A stretch of DNA of 19,216 nt. It comes from Candidatus Peribacterales bacterium (GTDB lineage: Bacteria; Patescibacteriota; Gracilibacteria; Peribacterales; Peribacteraceae). The stretch lies in assembly GCA_021731345.1 (NCBI GenBank), contig JAKFXO010000026.1, positions 1 to 19,216 of the forward strand. Direction: 5' to 3'. A program made the translations under genes and the position numbers. The notes below the pieces were generated by a model. It was not told the origin of the DNA and made no database searches. It worked only from the letters and a program-made list of their open reading frames with translations. Below are positions 1 to 6,494 of the stretch, one piece after another; the first letter of the stretch is position 1; each line of letters begins with the position of its first letter.

Positions 1-328
1 GAGTATTATCTGTAATGATTCCCACTGAATAGTTTCGTCGCAATAATTGGGCAATGGCAAACATCTCATCGTTCTTTGGGAACTTCCGCAAGGCATCATG
101 GAGAGTTTTTAGATCAATTGTTTTTCCGAGCGCAGCACAGAAATCATCCATCAGAGTTGCATGAGTGCCATTTTCTTTCAGAAGGTGACCAAAGTGTGTT
201 CGGTACGTGGTTTTTACATGCTCCATATCAAGCCCCGTAGCTTTGCTGAGATTATTGCCTATTGTCGTACTTCCGTTGAAATCGGTTGTAAGAATACCAT
301 CGAAGTCGAAGAAAACGGCTTTGATCAT
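1..328 (-). CDS. HAD-superfamily phosphatase-like hydrolase, partial (C-terminus outside window)
   Basis: The reading frame starts with ATG at 328 and runs leftwards off the window, so only about 109 N-terminal residues are visible. It begins MIKAVFFDFDGILTTD, the HAD motif I with its two aspartates (D9 nucleophile, D11 general acid/base). A cap-like helical stretch follows, and near the window edge comes GIITDNT, which fits motif II (hydrophobic strand ending in Thr). Motifs III and IV would lie outside. Members of this family remove phosphate from small metabolites such as phosphoglycolate or sugar phosphates; the substrate cannot be told from this fragment. No Shine-Dalgarno sequence precedes the ATG. 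A TAAAAT hexamer lies 9 bp upstream, as expected for a very short leader. The upstream neighbour on the same strand is tRNA-Asp with its own terminator, so the gene is probably transcribed separately. Confidence 0.82.
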   Translation of the reverse strand, partial: MIKAVFFDFDGILTTDFNGSTTIGNNLSKATGLDMEHVKTTYRTHFGHLLKENGTHATLMDDFCAALGKTIDLKTLHDALRKFPKNDEMFAIAQLLRRNYSVGIITDNT

Positions 329-337
329 AGTGATGGT

Positions 338-343
338 ATTTTA
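338..343 (-). promoter_or_regulatory. Candidate -10 element of the HAD hydrolase gene
   Basis: TAAAAT (5 of 6 matches to the TATAAT consensus) ends 9 bp before the ATG at 328 on the minus strand. No good -35 hexamer is visible at 16-18 bp. If it is used, the 5' leader would be about 2-3 nt, matching the pattern at other genes in the window. Confidence 0.4.
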
Positions 344-384
344 GAAGAGAATCTGTGTACGGGATACTATTAGAACTGAACGCC

Positions 385-405
385 AAAAATCGCTTCTATG
401 AGCGA
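385..405 (-). terminator. Rho-independent terminator after tRNA-Asp
   Basis: Read on the minus strand, TCGCT-(6 nt loop)-AGCGA is followed directly by TTTTT. It lies 24 bp beyond the CCA end of tRNA-Asp and before the HAD gene start. The stem is short (5 bp), but the uninterrupted U-tract and the position fit an intrinsic terminator that ends the tRNA transcript. Confidence 0.68.
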
Positions 406-429
406 CATTCAAGGTTTCTACCATGTAAA

Positions 430-506
430 TGGCGGAGCCAACGGGACTCGAACCCGCGACCTCTTCCGTGACAGGGAAGCGCTCTAACCAGCTGAGCTAC
501 GGCTCC
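430..506 (-). tRNA. tRNA-Asp(GUC), CCA encoded
   Basis: The minus strand folds into a complete cloverleaf. The acceptor stem is GGAGCCG/TGGCTCC (one G-U pair); the D stem is GCTC/GAGC with an AGCTGGTTA loop; the anticodon stem is CTTCC/GGAAG with loop CTGTCAC, giving anticodon GTC; the variable loop has 5 nt; the T stem is GCGGG/CCCGT with TTCGAGT. The discriminator is G73, as expected for tRNA-Asp, and CCA is encoded at 430-432. Total length is 77 nt with CCA. The gene stands alone, with a candidate promoter upstream and a terminator downstream. Confidence 0.96.
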
Positions 507-521
507 ACACGTGTGGTTACA

Positions 522-551
522 TTTCTACGTGTCACTAAAACGGTGTCACAA
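522..551 (-). promoter_or_regulatory. Candidate promoter of tRNA-Asp
   Basis: On the minus strand TTGTGA (546-551) and TAGAAA (522-527) are separated by 18 bp. Each matches 4 of 6 sigma-70 consensus positions. Transcription would start around 515, giving a leader of roughly 9 nt before the mature tRNA 5' end at 506. A 12-bp perfect palindrome, CCACACGTGTGG (505-516), covers this predicted start and the first two bases of the tRNA gene on its coding strand. Confidence 0.45.
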
Positions 552-640
552 AGGATCAGGCGGTGCTGCACTCTATTGCAGCCGGGAAAGAGTAGCAAAC
601 AAGCCCGTCCATGACAATGAAAGCGGACGTGATCCCAAAT

Positions 641-654
641 AAGCCGTTAGGCTT
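641..654 (-). terminator. Weak candidate terminator of the glucan phosphorylase gene
   Basis: AAGCC-TAAC-GGCTT, a 5-bp stem with a 4-nt loop, overlaps the TAA stop at 647-649 on the minus strand and is followed by ATTTG. The U-tract is poor, so termination efficiency is doubtful. On the plus strand the same hairpin is followed by TGTCTTT. Confidence 0.3.
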
Positions 655-2326
655 GTCTTTCCTCATTCCATGCCTTTTCTCGATACTCTGCGATTGCACG
701 GTGCGTGTTGAAGTTTCCTGCGAGTCCGATGCTGCGCTTCATACGACGTGCCCATCGAACATGGTCGCTGTACTCAAATTCTGGAATCACTTGATACTGC
801 AGTTCCGTGTACAGGTCTTCCGCGTCGATCGTGCGTGTGTCATCAGCATCGAGTGCCTGTGACAGTGGGCCGATTCTCCAGCCGGATTCCGGATCCGATG
901 CGTACGCTTCGATCCACCAACCATCGAGTGTCGAAAAATTAATCGTACCGTTCACGGCAGCTTTCATGCCCGACGTTCCAGACGCTTCGTGAAGACGAGT
1001 CGGTGTGTTCAGCCAAACGTCCGCACCAGACACGAGCATCTTCGCGAGGTCAGGATTGTAGTTCGGGATGTAGACGATTTTTACTTTGTCTTTCAGTTCT
1101 CTGGACCTCTCGATCATGCGCTGAATTACCTCCTGTCCAAACGGATCGGCAGGATGTGCGTTACCAGCGTGAATGATCTGCACTTTGCCGCCACAAACCT
1201 CCACGAGACGTTCTAAGTTTGTGTAGATGAGCTCCGGTCGCTTGTACGATACCACTCTTCGAGCCCCTGCAATCGTGAGGACATTTGGGTCGAGTGCCAC
1301 AGGTGCAAATTTGTTTGCGTGATCAATCAAACGTTTCTTCGCAGCTTTGTGCGCAGTCAAAAGTTCGGCGTCTGGAATGTCACGACAGTGCTTGCTCAGC
1401 TCTTCCGGTTTTTCGTGCCAACCCGGCGCATACGTATCAAAAAGCTTCTGCATCTCTGGGCTTGTCCAACGCCCAAGATGGACACCGTTTGTAATGAACC
1501 CAATATCTTCACCCGGGAACATGCGGTTACTCACCATGCCGTGCACTTCAGAGACACCGAAACTTTTTTTCGAGAGATGCATCGCGAGGTGTGTCATGGA
1601 CAGTCCGTCTTCTCCTGCAATTTTTTTGATGTGCCACGGCAGGTTGTCGCCAAGGACTTTCCACGCCATGTCGTACGGAAAAACGTCGTGTCCTGCTTTT
1701 ACGGGAGTGTGTGTCGTAAAGGCGCAGGAAGGCTTTACAGCCTCATCCTTAAAGTCGCGCTCACGCAGGAGTTCGAGCGTCAAAAACGCGGCGTGGCCTT
1801 CATTCATGTGGTATGTACCGATGTCTTTTGACTCATAGCCGAGTGAGCGCAGCATGCGTACTCCCGCGATGCCGAGTACACCTTCTTGTTTCAGGCGCAT
1901 GTATCCATCCCCACCGTAGAGCTGACTCGTGATCTTCCGATCATCGAATGAATTTTCGGGAAGATCGGTATCCAAAAAGAACACCGGTACTTTGTGTCCT
2001 CCCCTTCCATTGATCGTCATAGCCCACACACCCACGGTGACTGCACGACCATCAAGCTGCACCGTTACTTTATTTGGCATGAGGCGCATGTGCTTCTCTG
2101 GTTTCCAGCTCACTTCTGCGTAGGACTGTGAACCGTCCTCACGAATCGTCTGTTTCATGTAGCCGTGTTGCCAACGCACGGTCATGCACGCTGCATGCAC
2201 TCCCATGTCTGCTGCAGACATCATGAGGTCAGCTGCAAGCATGCCGAGTCCTCCGGCATAGGTAGGGATTTCAGCGGTGAGGCCGATTTCCATCGTGAAG
2301 TACGCGACGCTGAGTGGTGTTGGCAT
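647..2326 (-). CDS. glgP: Alpha-glucan (glycogen) phosphorylase, short GT35 form
   Basis: This 559-residue protein would release glucose-1-phosphate from cytosolic alpha-1,4-glucan using inorganic phosphate and PLP. Visible hallmarks are AYFTMEIGL...YAGGLGMLAAD near the N-terminus, HMNEGHAAF (about 173), THTPVKAGHD (about 205), ITNGVH (about 278), VSYKRPEL (about 360), and the PLP site EASGTSGMKAAVNG, with the Schiff-base lysine at about K455. The frame is open 18 codons further upstream, but MPTPLSVAYFTMEIG matches family N-termini and an extended -10 box occupies that region, so the start at 2326 is preferred. Classical phosphorylases have 750-850 residues; this one resembles the compact bacterial/archaeal group. 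It diverges from the phosphoglucomutase gene, which acts on its product. The substrate polymer is not shown by the sequence. Confidence 0.93.
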   Translation of the reverse strand: MPTPLSVAYFTMEIGLTAEIPTYAGGLGMLAADLMMSAADMGVHAACMTVRWQHGYMKQTIREDGSQSYAEVSWKPEKHMRLMPNKVTVQLDGRAVTVGVWAMTINGRGGHKVPVFFLDTDLPENSFDDRKITSQLYGGDGYMRLKQEGVLGIAGVRMLRSLGYESKDIGTYHMNEGHAAFLTLELLRERDFKDEAVKPSCAFTTHTPVKAGHDVFPYDMAWKVLGDNLPWHIKKIAGEDGLSMTHLAMHLSKKSFGVSEVHGMVSNRMFPGEDIGFITNGVHLGRWTSPEMQKLFDTYAPGWHEKPEELSKHCRDIPDAELLTAHKAAKKRLIDHANKFAPVALDPNVLTIAGARRVVSYKRPELIYTNLERLVEVCGGKVQIIHAGNAHPADPFGQEVIQRMIERSRELKDKVKIVYIPNYNPDLAKMLVSGADVWLNTPTRLHEASGTSGMKAAVNGTINFSTLDGWWIEAYASDPESGWRIGPLSQALDADDTRTIDAEDLYTELQYQVIPEFEYSDHVRWARRMKRSIGLAGNFNTHRAIAEYREKAWNEERQA

Positions 2327-2341
2327 ATATGTGTTATGATT

Positions 2342-2350
2342 ATTATAACA
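2342..2350 (-). promoter_or_regulatory. Extended -10 promoter of glgP
   Basis: The minus strand reads TGTTATAAT, a perfect extended -10 element (TGnTATAAT). The hexamer at 2342-2347 ends 15 bp before the ATG at 2326, so the predicted leader is only about 9 nt and has no Shine-Dalgarno sequence. No convincing -35 is seen, which is usual for extended -10 promoters. The surrounding 60 bp are strongly A/T rich. Confidence 0.62.
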
Positions 2351-2418
2351 TATTATATGAAATAAGTACATATCCTTCATCCGCTTACAGAGCGGCTTCC
2401 GGGGCTCTTCTGTTCGTC

Positions 2419-2424
2419 TATACT
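2419..2424 (+). promoter_or_regulatory. Candidate -10 of the phosphomutase gene (leaderless arrangement)
   Basis: TATACT (5 of 6 consensus matches) is followed by exactly 6 bp and then ATG at 2431, so transcription would start at or within a base of the A of the start codon. No Shine-Dalgarno sequence is present. A matching -35 is not obvious. Confidence 0.55.
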
Positions 2425-2430
2425 CGGCTC

Positions 2431-3828
2431 ATGATTGATCCACATATTTTTCGCGCGTACGACATTCGAGGGAAAGCTGGAACCCAACTCACAGAGGAGG
2501 CGTGCTACCTGATTGGCCGTGCATTCGGCACGGTGCTGCAGGAAAAATACGGCAAAGAACACGAGCATCCGACAGTCGTCCTCGGCCGCGATGCACGCAC
2601 GCACAGCCCAGGATTTATGGCGAAAATGTGCGAAGGACTGATGCAGTCCGGTTGCGAAGTATATGAGATCGGACAGACACCGAGTCCGGTGAATTATTTT
2701 ACGATCTGTAGCGGACACTTTGACGCAGGTGTGCAGATCACCGCGAGCCATAACCCGAAGGAAGATAACGGTATCAAGCTGCAGCTCCGTCATGCCGAAG
2801 CGTACAGCGGTGATGATCTGCAGGATCTACGGCAGCGAGTGGAAAGTGGAAAGTGGAAAGTGGAAAGTGAAATATTGGGATCAAAAAAAAGTTTTGATGC
2901 CATCACACCGTACGAAGATTTTCTCGTAAAACTTTTCAAGGATGCAGGCAAAGGAAAGACCGTCGTAGTCGATGGCGGTAACGGTGTCGCAGGCCCCGTG
3001 TACTGCTCTGTACTGCGGAAAACCGGTGCTACCGTGCATGAGCTCTACACCGAGCCAGATGGCACATTTCCAAACCACGCCGCTGACCCGAGTAAGCATT
3101 CGACACTGAAGGAATTGCAGGAGAAAGTACGAGCCGACAAAGCGGACATTGGCTTTGCTTTCGATGGTGACGGTGACCGCACAGGAATTGTCGATGAAAA
3201 AGGAAGTATCGTCACTGCTGATCAAACTCTCCTCCTTCTCGCACAGGATCATCTGACGCGACACAAAGATGCGCCGATTATTTTTACCGTCAGTAACTCG
3301 TCACTTCTGGAAACCGAAACAAAGAAGTGGGGCGGCACACCGGTGATGTGCAAAGTCGGACACTCATTTGTCGAACACGCGATGCGCGACCACGGTTCAC
3401 TCCTCGGTGGTGAGCAATCCGGACACTTTTTCTGCGGCGAGAAGTACTTCGGTTTTGATGACGCGCTCGTGGCTTCCTTGAGGGTTCTTTCGGTTCTTCA
3501 TACCCATAAAAAGCCTGTTTCAGAGCTCATTGCAGAGTTTCCTGTTGTGCATCAGACACCAGAAATGCGTCCGCATTGCCCCGATAGTCTCAAGGCTGAG
3601 ATCGTAGCAAATGCGACGAAGCATTTTCAAAAGACGCACCCAGTTATCACTCTCGACGGTGCCCGTATCGACTTTGGTGATGGCGCATGGGCAGGCATTC
3701 GTTACAGCAACACGAGTCCGTGTCTGAGCATCTGTATCGAAGCCAGAAGTGAGGCGAAGCTCGCAGCAGTAGAGAAGGAAGTTCTCTCGCATCTTAGAAC
3801 TTATCCGGAGATCGACTGGAAGCGCTGA
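2431..3828 (+). CDS. Phosphoglucomutase/phosphomannomutase (alpha-D-phosphohexomutase)
   Basis: The 465-residue enzyme interconverts hexose-1-phosphate and hexose-6-phosphate in the cytosol. It starts MIDPHIFRAYDIRG, the family N-terminus. The phosphoserine loop ITASHNP has catalytic S106; the Mg-binding loop DGDGDR spans D245-R250; the sugar-specificity loop GGEQSGH has E328; and the C-terminal phosphate-binding loop RYSNTSP starts at R424. All four domains are present and the length is normal. The frame is open 39 codons upstream, but that part overlaps the divergent promoter region and resembles no family extension. Phosphorylase, this mutase and GalU form a coherent glucose-1-phosphate route. 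An odd feature is a tandem 7-bp repeat plus an A8 run coding for residues about 137-155, a variable linker after domain 1. Glucose versus mannose preference cannot be read from sequence. Confidence 0.93.
   Translation: MIDPHIFRAYDIRGKAGTQLTEEACYLIGRAFGTVLQEKYGKEHEHPTVVLGRDARTHSPGFMAKMCEGLMQSGCEVYEIGQTPSPVNYFTICSGHFDAGVQITASHNPKEDNGIKLQLRHAEAYSGDDLQDLRQRVESGKWKVESEILGSKKSFDAITPYEDFLVKLFKDAGKGKTVVVDGGNGVAGPVYCSVLRKTGATVHELYTEPDGTFPNHAADPSKHSTLKELQEKVRADKADIGFAFDGDGDRTGIVDEKGSIVTADQTLLLLAQDHLTRHKDAPIIFTVSNSSLLETETKKWGGTPVMCKVGHSFVEHAMRDHGSLLGGEQSGHFFCGEKYFGFDDALVASLRVLSVLHTHKKPVSELIAEFPVVHQTPEMRPHCPDSLKAEIVANATKHFQKTHPVITLDGARIDFGDGAWAGIRYSNTSPCLSICIEARSEAKLAAVEKEVLSHLRTYPEIDWKR
2839..2890 (+). 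repeat. Intragenic heptanucleotide tandem repeat followed by an A8 tract
   Basis: Four perfect head-to-tail copies of GTGGAAA (2839-2866) are followed by a shortened fifth, GTGAAA (2867-2872), and, 10 bp later, by eight consecutive A residues (2883-2890). All of it lies inside the phosphohexomutase frame and encodes VESGKWKVESE and GSKKSF. Gain or loss of one 7-bp unit, or of one A, would shift the frame; three units would keep it. Confidence 0.9.
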
Positions 3829-3864
3829 ACCGAGTCACTTGAACTTCTTTCAAGGCTAACCGCT

Positions 3865-3892
3865 TTCTCATGTTTGAGAGTTGCGAGATACT
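3865..3892 (+). promoter_or_regulatory. Candidate recJ promoter
   Basis: TTCTCA (3865-3870) and GATACT (3887-3892) are 16 bp apart. The -10 ends 8 bp before the GTG start at 3901. A 6-bp hairpin without a U-tract (CTTGAA/TTCAAG, 3838-3854) lies just upstream, between the phosphomutase stop and this promoter. Confidence 0.45.
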
Positions 3893-3900
3893 GCTCCCCT

Positions 3901-5529
3901 GTGACTGAAAAACTCTCCTTCTCCGGCAAGCGTTGGACACTCAAACGAAAGAACGTTGCGCCGGACATTGCGGGCATGCTTCGTACCGAGCGCGGCATTC
4001 TTGATCAAACTCAGGCAAAGCTTTCAAACCCGTTTCTTTTTTCGGATATGGAGAAAGCAGTGGAGCGTATTGAACGCGCAATTGAGAGTGACGAAACAGT
4101 CGCCATTTTCGGTGACTACGATGCCGACGGGATCACCGCAACAGCGCAGCTCGTGCGGTTCTTTCGTCGCAGAAAAGTCGAGCCTGTTGTGCATCTGCCT
4201 GATAGAGCCAAAGAGGGGTACGGCATGAAAATTGTCAGTATCGATGCGCTGAAGGCTAAAGGCGTCTCACTTATTATCACGGTGGATACTGGCATTGCCG
4301 CACACGCTGAGATTGCACATGCGAAAAAATTAGGAATCGACGTGATCGTGACGGATCACCACCGTCCGCAAGGCGGGGTGCCAGATGCATATGCCGTCAT
4401 TCACCCAGAGGTGCCATCTGTTTTCCCAAATCCACACCTCGCAGGTGCTGGTGTCGCGTTCATGCTCGTACGAGCATTGGAGAAGATGAGGCCATGGGAT
4501 GGTATCGATCTTGATATCGCACTTGCAGCCATCGGGACAGTAGGAGACTTGGTGCCGCTCACAGGTGAGAACAGATTGCTCGTGATCCACGGACTAAGGT
4601 TTCTCGATAACTTGCCGCCCTCCCCGCTCAAAGATTTTGTCGATAGCGTACGAAGCACAGGACCTCTGACGGCAACGGACATCGCATTCCGCATTGTTCC
4701 TCGTATCAACGCTGCAGGACGCATGGCGCACCCTCTGGTGGCTCTGGAGGCACTGCTGGGTGGCGGTGAGTCACTGGAAGAATTACACCGACTCAACGGT
4801 GACCGTAGGACGTTTGTTGAAGAATTACAGGAAGAAATCATTCCACTTCTGGATACGACGGATACATTTCTCGTGATCGCCTCAGATCGCATCACACCCG
4901 GAACTGCAGGACTCGTTGCAGGTCGTCTCAGTGAAAAATTTGGCCGTCCAAGTTTGGCTGCGGCCATCATGGGAGATCTTGCAGTCGGTTCTGTTCGTAG
5001 TATTCCAGAGATTGATCTCATGGAATGTATGGAGCATGCATCGGTGAAAAAATTCTTCAAGACATTTGGCGGACATGCGCAGGCTGCAGGTTGCACCTTC
5101 GCTCCAGTGGATGCTCCGGCTTTGAGCAAAGCACTCAATGCGCTTTTGAAGAAGCGAGGAGTATCTGTCGATACGCTTTTGCCCACACTCGAACTCGATG
5201 CTGCGCTGGATCAGCGTCATCTTACGATGGCATTTGCGAGATCTCTTACATCACTCGCACCATTTGGCACTGGCAATGCCGAACCAACGTTTCTGTTGTC
5301 ACGACAGACGCTTACAGATCTTCGTACCGTTGGATCAGAAAAATCGCATCTACAAGCCAAAGTAAACGGCATTCAGGCCGTCGGCTTTCGTCTTGGTTCG
5401 TGTATCGATCAGTTGAATGCAGAAACGCTTGTCGATATCGCTTGCCGCATCAGTATCAATAGCTGGAACGGTCGCGAAAACGTGCAGCTTGTCATTGAAG
5501 ACATCCGCACGAGCGAATCAAACGATTAA
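3901..5529 (+). CDS. recJ: Single-stranded-DNA-specific exonuclease RecJ
   Basis: The 542-residue protein is a 5'-3' single-strand DNA exonuclease of recombination and mismatch/base-excision repair. DHH phosphoesterase motifs are intact: GDYDADG (D72, D74, D76), TVDTG (D129), TDHHRP (D152, H153, H154) and NAAGRM (270-275). The DHHA1 motif FGGHAQAAG (about 389-397) and a C-terminal OB-like region (about 440-540) complete the RecJ core. The length is close to typical RecJ (about 560-580). I prefer GTG at 3901; the frame also opens at TTG 3874, which would add nine residues, but 3901 lies 8 bp after a good -10 and no ribosome-binding site supports either. It ends 11 bp before the convergent XRE gene. 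Confidence 0.94.
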   Translation: MTEKLSFSGKRWTLKRKNVAPDIAGMLRTERGILDQTQAKLSNPFLFSDMEKAVERIERAIESDETVAIFGDYDADGITATAQLVRFFRRRKVEPVVHLPDRAKEGYGMKIVSIDALKAKGVSLIITVDTGIAAHAEIAHAKKLGIDVIVTDHHRPQGGVPDAYAVIHPEVPSVFPNPHLAGAGVAFMLVRALEKMRPWDGIDLDIALAAIGTVGDLVPLTGENRLLVIHGLRFLDNLPPSPLKDFVDSVRSTGPLTATDIAFRIVPRINAAGRMAHPLVALEALLGGGESLEELHRLNGDRRTFVEELQEEIIPLLDTTDTFLVIASDRITPGTAGLVAGRLSEKFGRPSLAAAIMGDLAVGSVRSIPEIDLMECMEHASVKKFFKTFGGHAQAAGCTFAPVDAPALSKALNALLKKRGVSVDTLLPTLELDAALDQRHLTMAFARSLTSLAPFGTGNAEPTFLLSRQTLTDLRTVGSEKSHLQAKVNGIQAVGFRLGSCIDQLNAETLVDIACRISINSWNGRENVQLVIEDIRTSESND

Positions 5530-5540
5530 ACACGATTGGT

Positions 5541-5762
5541 TCAGACTGGAACAAGTCCGCCTTCCATCTGGAAGACCTCGGTCACTGGAGCCTGAAGCGC
5601 CATGGCAACTTTGTAGGCTAGGAGGACGGATGGGTTCGTTGCACCACGCTCGATCGACATGATCGTCTGCCTGCTCACACCCACGCGGAGAGCCAATTCT
5701 TCCTGCGTCATACCACGTTCGAAACGAAGGCGGCGGATGTTGTTGTGCAGGACGGCGGGCAT
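5541..5762 (-). CDS. Small XRE/Cro-type helix-turn-helix transcriptional regulator
   Basis: The protein has 73 residues, MPAVLHNNIRRLRFERG at the N-terminus, then the HTH TQEELALRVGVSRQTI (about 19-34) and SIERG, a textbook XRE domain that fills almost the whole protein. It resembles YozG-like stand-alone regulators that bind DNA as dimers; target genes are unknown. The frame extends 38 codons upstream, but that part is basic, unlike the family, and lies over the predicted promoter, so ATG 5762 is chosen. It is convergent with recJ and divergent from hsp20 across a gap of about 200 bp, making hsp20 or its own gene the natural candidates for control. No Shine-Dalgarno sequence is seen. Confidence 0.86.
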   Translation of the reverse strand: MPAVLHNNIRRLRFERGMTQEELALRVGVSRQTIMSIERGATNPSVLLAYKVAMALQAPVTEVFQMEGGLVPV

Positions 5763-5812
5763 GAGTGCGGGGGAGAATCTCGTACGCGTGTTCGGTACGA
5801 AGTGCGGAGGCG

Positions 5813-5840
5813 ATTGTACATTTCTCACGGAAGCTCGCAA
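5813..5840 (-). promoter_or_regulatory. Candidate promoter of the XRE regulator
   Basis: On the minus strand TTGCGA (5835-5840) and TACAAT (5813-5818) are spaced by 16 bp, a good sigma-70-like pair. The start would be near 5806, giving a leader of about 44 nt before ATG 5762. This leader is longer than at the other genes in this window. Confidence 0.55.
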
Positions 5841-5929
5841 GTGTTTGGAGTCACGTTGATTTTTCTTTCTTCTCAAAAAAGTTGCGTAGTGACCATCTCA
5901 CAAAACTCGAACAGCGCCAGACGTAGTTT

Positions 5930-5959
5930 TTGCGCAGTCTCTGCGAAATTCGATACGAT
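5930..5959 (+). promoter_or_regulatory. Candidate hsp20 promoter
   Basis: TTGCGC (5930-5935) and TACGAT (5954-5959) are 18 bp apart; the -10 ends 8 bp before ATG 5968, so the leader would be 1-2 nt. No CIRCE-type inverted repeat is present in the 5877-5967 gap, so classical HrcA control is not supported. Confidence 0.5.
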
Positions 5960-5967
5960 CCATTGAA

Positions 5968-6435
5968 ATGATCCCCTCTCCGTTCCACGGTATCTTCTCA
6001 TCCGCAGTCAATGCGGGGAAGTCGGAGACGGCGCCACGCATGCGCATGGAGGATGAAATGCCGAAAGCTCCAGTGGAGCAACCTGCCAAAGTTCCTGCGA
6101 AACAAACTGGTGTAGGACAAGTTGCTCTCGATATTTTCGAATACGAAAATTACTACATTCTTAAGGCTCCCATCGCTGGAGTTCGTCTTTCTGATATCGA
6201 TATCGACATTCAAGACAGCACCATCATCATTCGTGGCGCACGTCGTCAGACAGATACGATTCCGGATGATCAGTACTACATTAAAGAGTGTTTCTGGGGA
6301 GACTTCGAGCGCAAGGTGACGCTGCCATGCGCCATCGACCCGCGCAAAGTGAAGGCAACGTTCAACAAAGAGTGCATCCTGAAAATCCTTGTTCCAAAAG
6401 AGGAAAAAATTAAAATCATCCGTATTAACGATTAA
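5968..6435 (+). CDS. Small heat-shock protein, Hsp20/alpha-crystallin family
   Basis: The 155-residue protein would be an ATP-independent holdase that keeps unfolding cytosolic proteins from aggregating. An N-terminal flexible arm (about 1-48, rich in Pro, Lys and Met) precedes the alpha-crystallin domain (about 50-146). The domain shows VALDIFEYENYYILKAPIAG at its start and IDPRKVKATFNKECILKI in the characteristic last strands. The C-terminus ends KIIRIND, whose I151-R152-I153 matches the IxI motif used for oligomer assembly. The length is typical. ATG 5968 lies just after a plausible -10, with no Shine-Dalgarno sequence. The divergent XRE gene is a possible regulator, an inference from position only. 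Confidence 0.93.
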   Translation: MIPSPFHGIFSSAVNAGKSETAPRMRMEDEMPKAPVEQPAKVPAKQTGVGQVALDIFEYENYYILKAPIAGVRLSDIDIDIQDSTIIIRGARRQTDTIPDDQYYIKECFWGDFERKVTLPCAIDPRKVKATFNKECILKILVPKEEKIKIIRIND

Positions 6436-6457
6436 TACTATTCGCGAAAGAGCCTCT

Positions 6458-6485
6458 TTGCCGTGCAGGTAAGTTCGACTATCCT
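6458..6485 (+). promoter_or_regulatory. Candidate promoter of the Sel1-repeat gene
   Basis: TTGCCG (6458-6463) and TATCCT (6480-6485) are 16 bp apart; 9 bp separate the -10 from ATG 6495, implying a leader of 2-3 nt. It lies in the 59-bp gap after hsp20, so the two genes are probably separately transcribed or only partly co-transcribed. Confidence 0.45.
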
Positions 6486-6494
6486 TCTTTTCCT

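Noticed and set aside
1319..1838. Long plus-strand frames of 163-170 codons opposite the phosphorylase gene
   Set aside because: They lie antisense to a gene with clear conserved motifs and have no family resemblance; they are shadows of its codon structure.
2314..2430. 39-residue N-terminal extension of the phosphohexomutase
   Set aside because: It would run through the divergent promoter region; family N-termini match MIDPHIFRAYDIRG at 2431.
2839..2872. CRISPR-like or satellite array
   Set aside because: The units are only 7 bp, without spacers, and inside a coding frame; this is a microsatellite-type tandem repeat.
3838..3854. Terminator after the phosphohexomutase gene
   Set aside because: CTTGAA/TTCAAG forms a weak A/T-rich 6-bp stem without a U-tract, so I do not call a terminator.
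4401..5186. 261-codon minus-strand frame inside recJ
   Set aside because: It is antisense to strongly conserved RecJ motifs; its Ser/Arg/Pro-rich composition is typical of a shadow frame.
5763..5876. 38-residue extension of the XRE regulator
   Set aside because: It overlaps a good -35/-10 pair for that gene, and the residues do not resemble XRE proteins.
5877..5967. CIRCE element (HrcA operator) upstream of hsp20
   Set aside because: I looked for TTAGCACTC-N9-GAGTGCTAA and found nothing similar.
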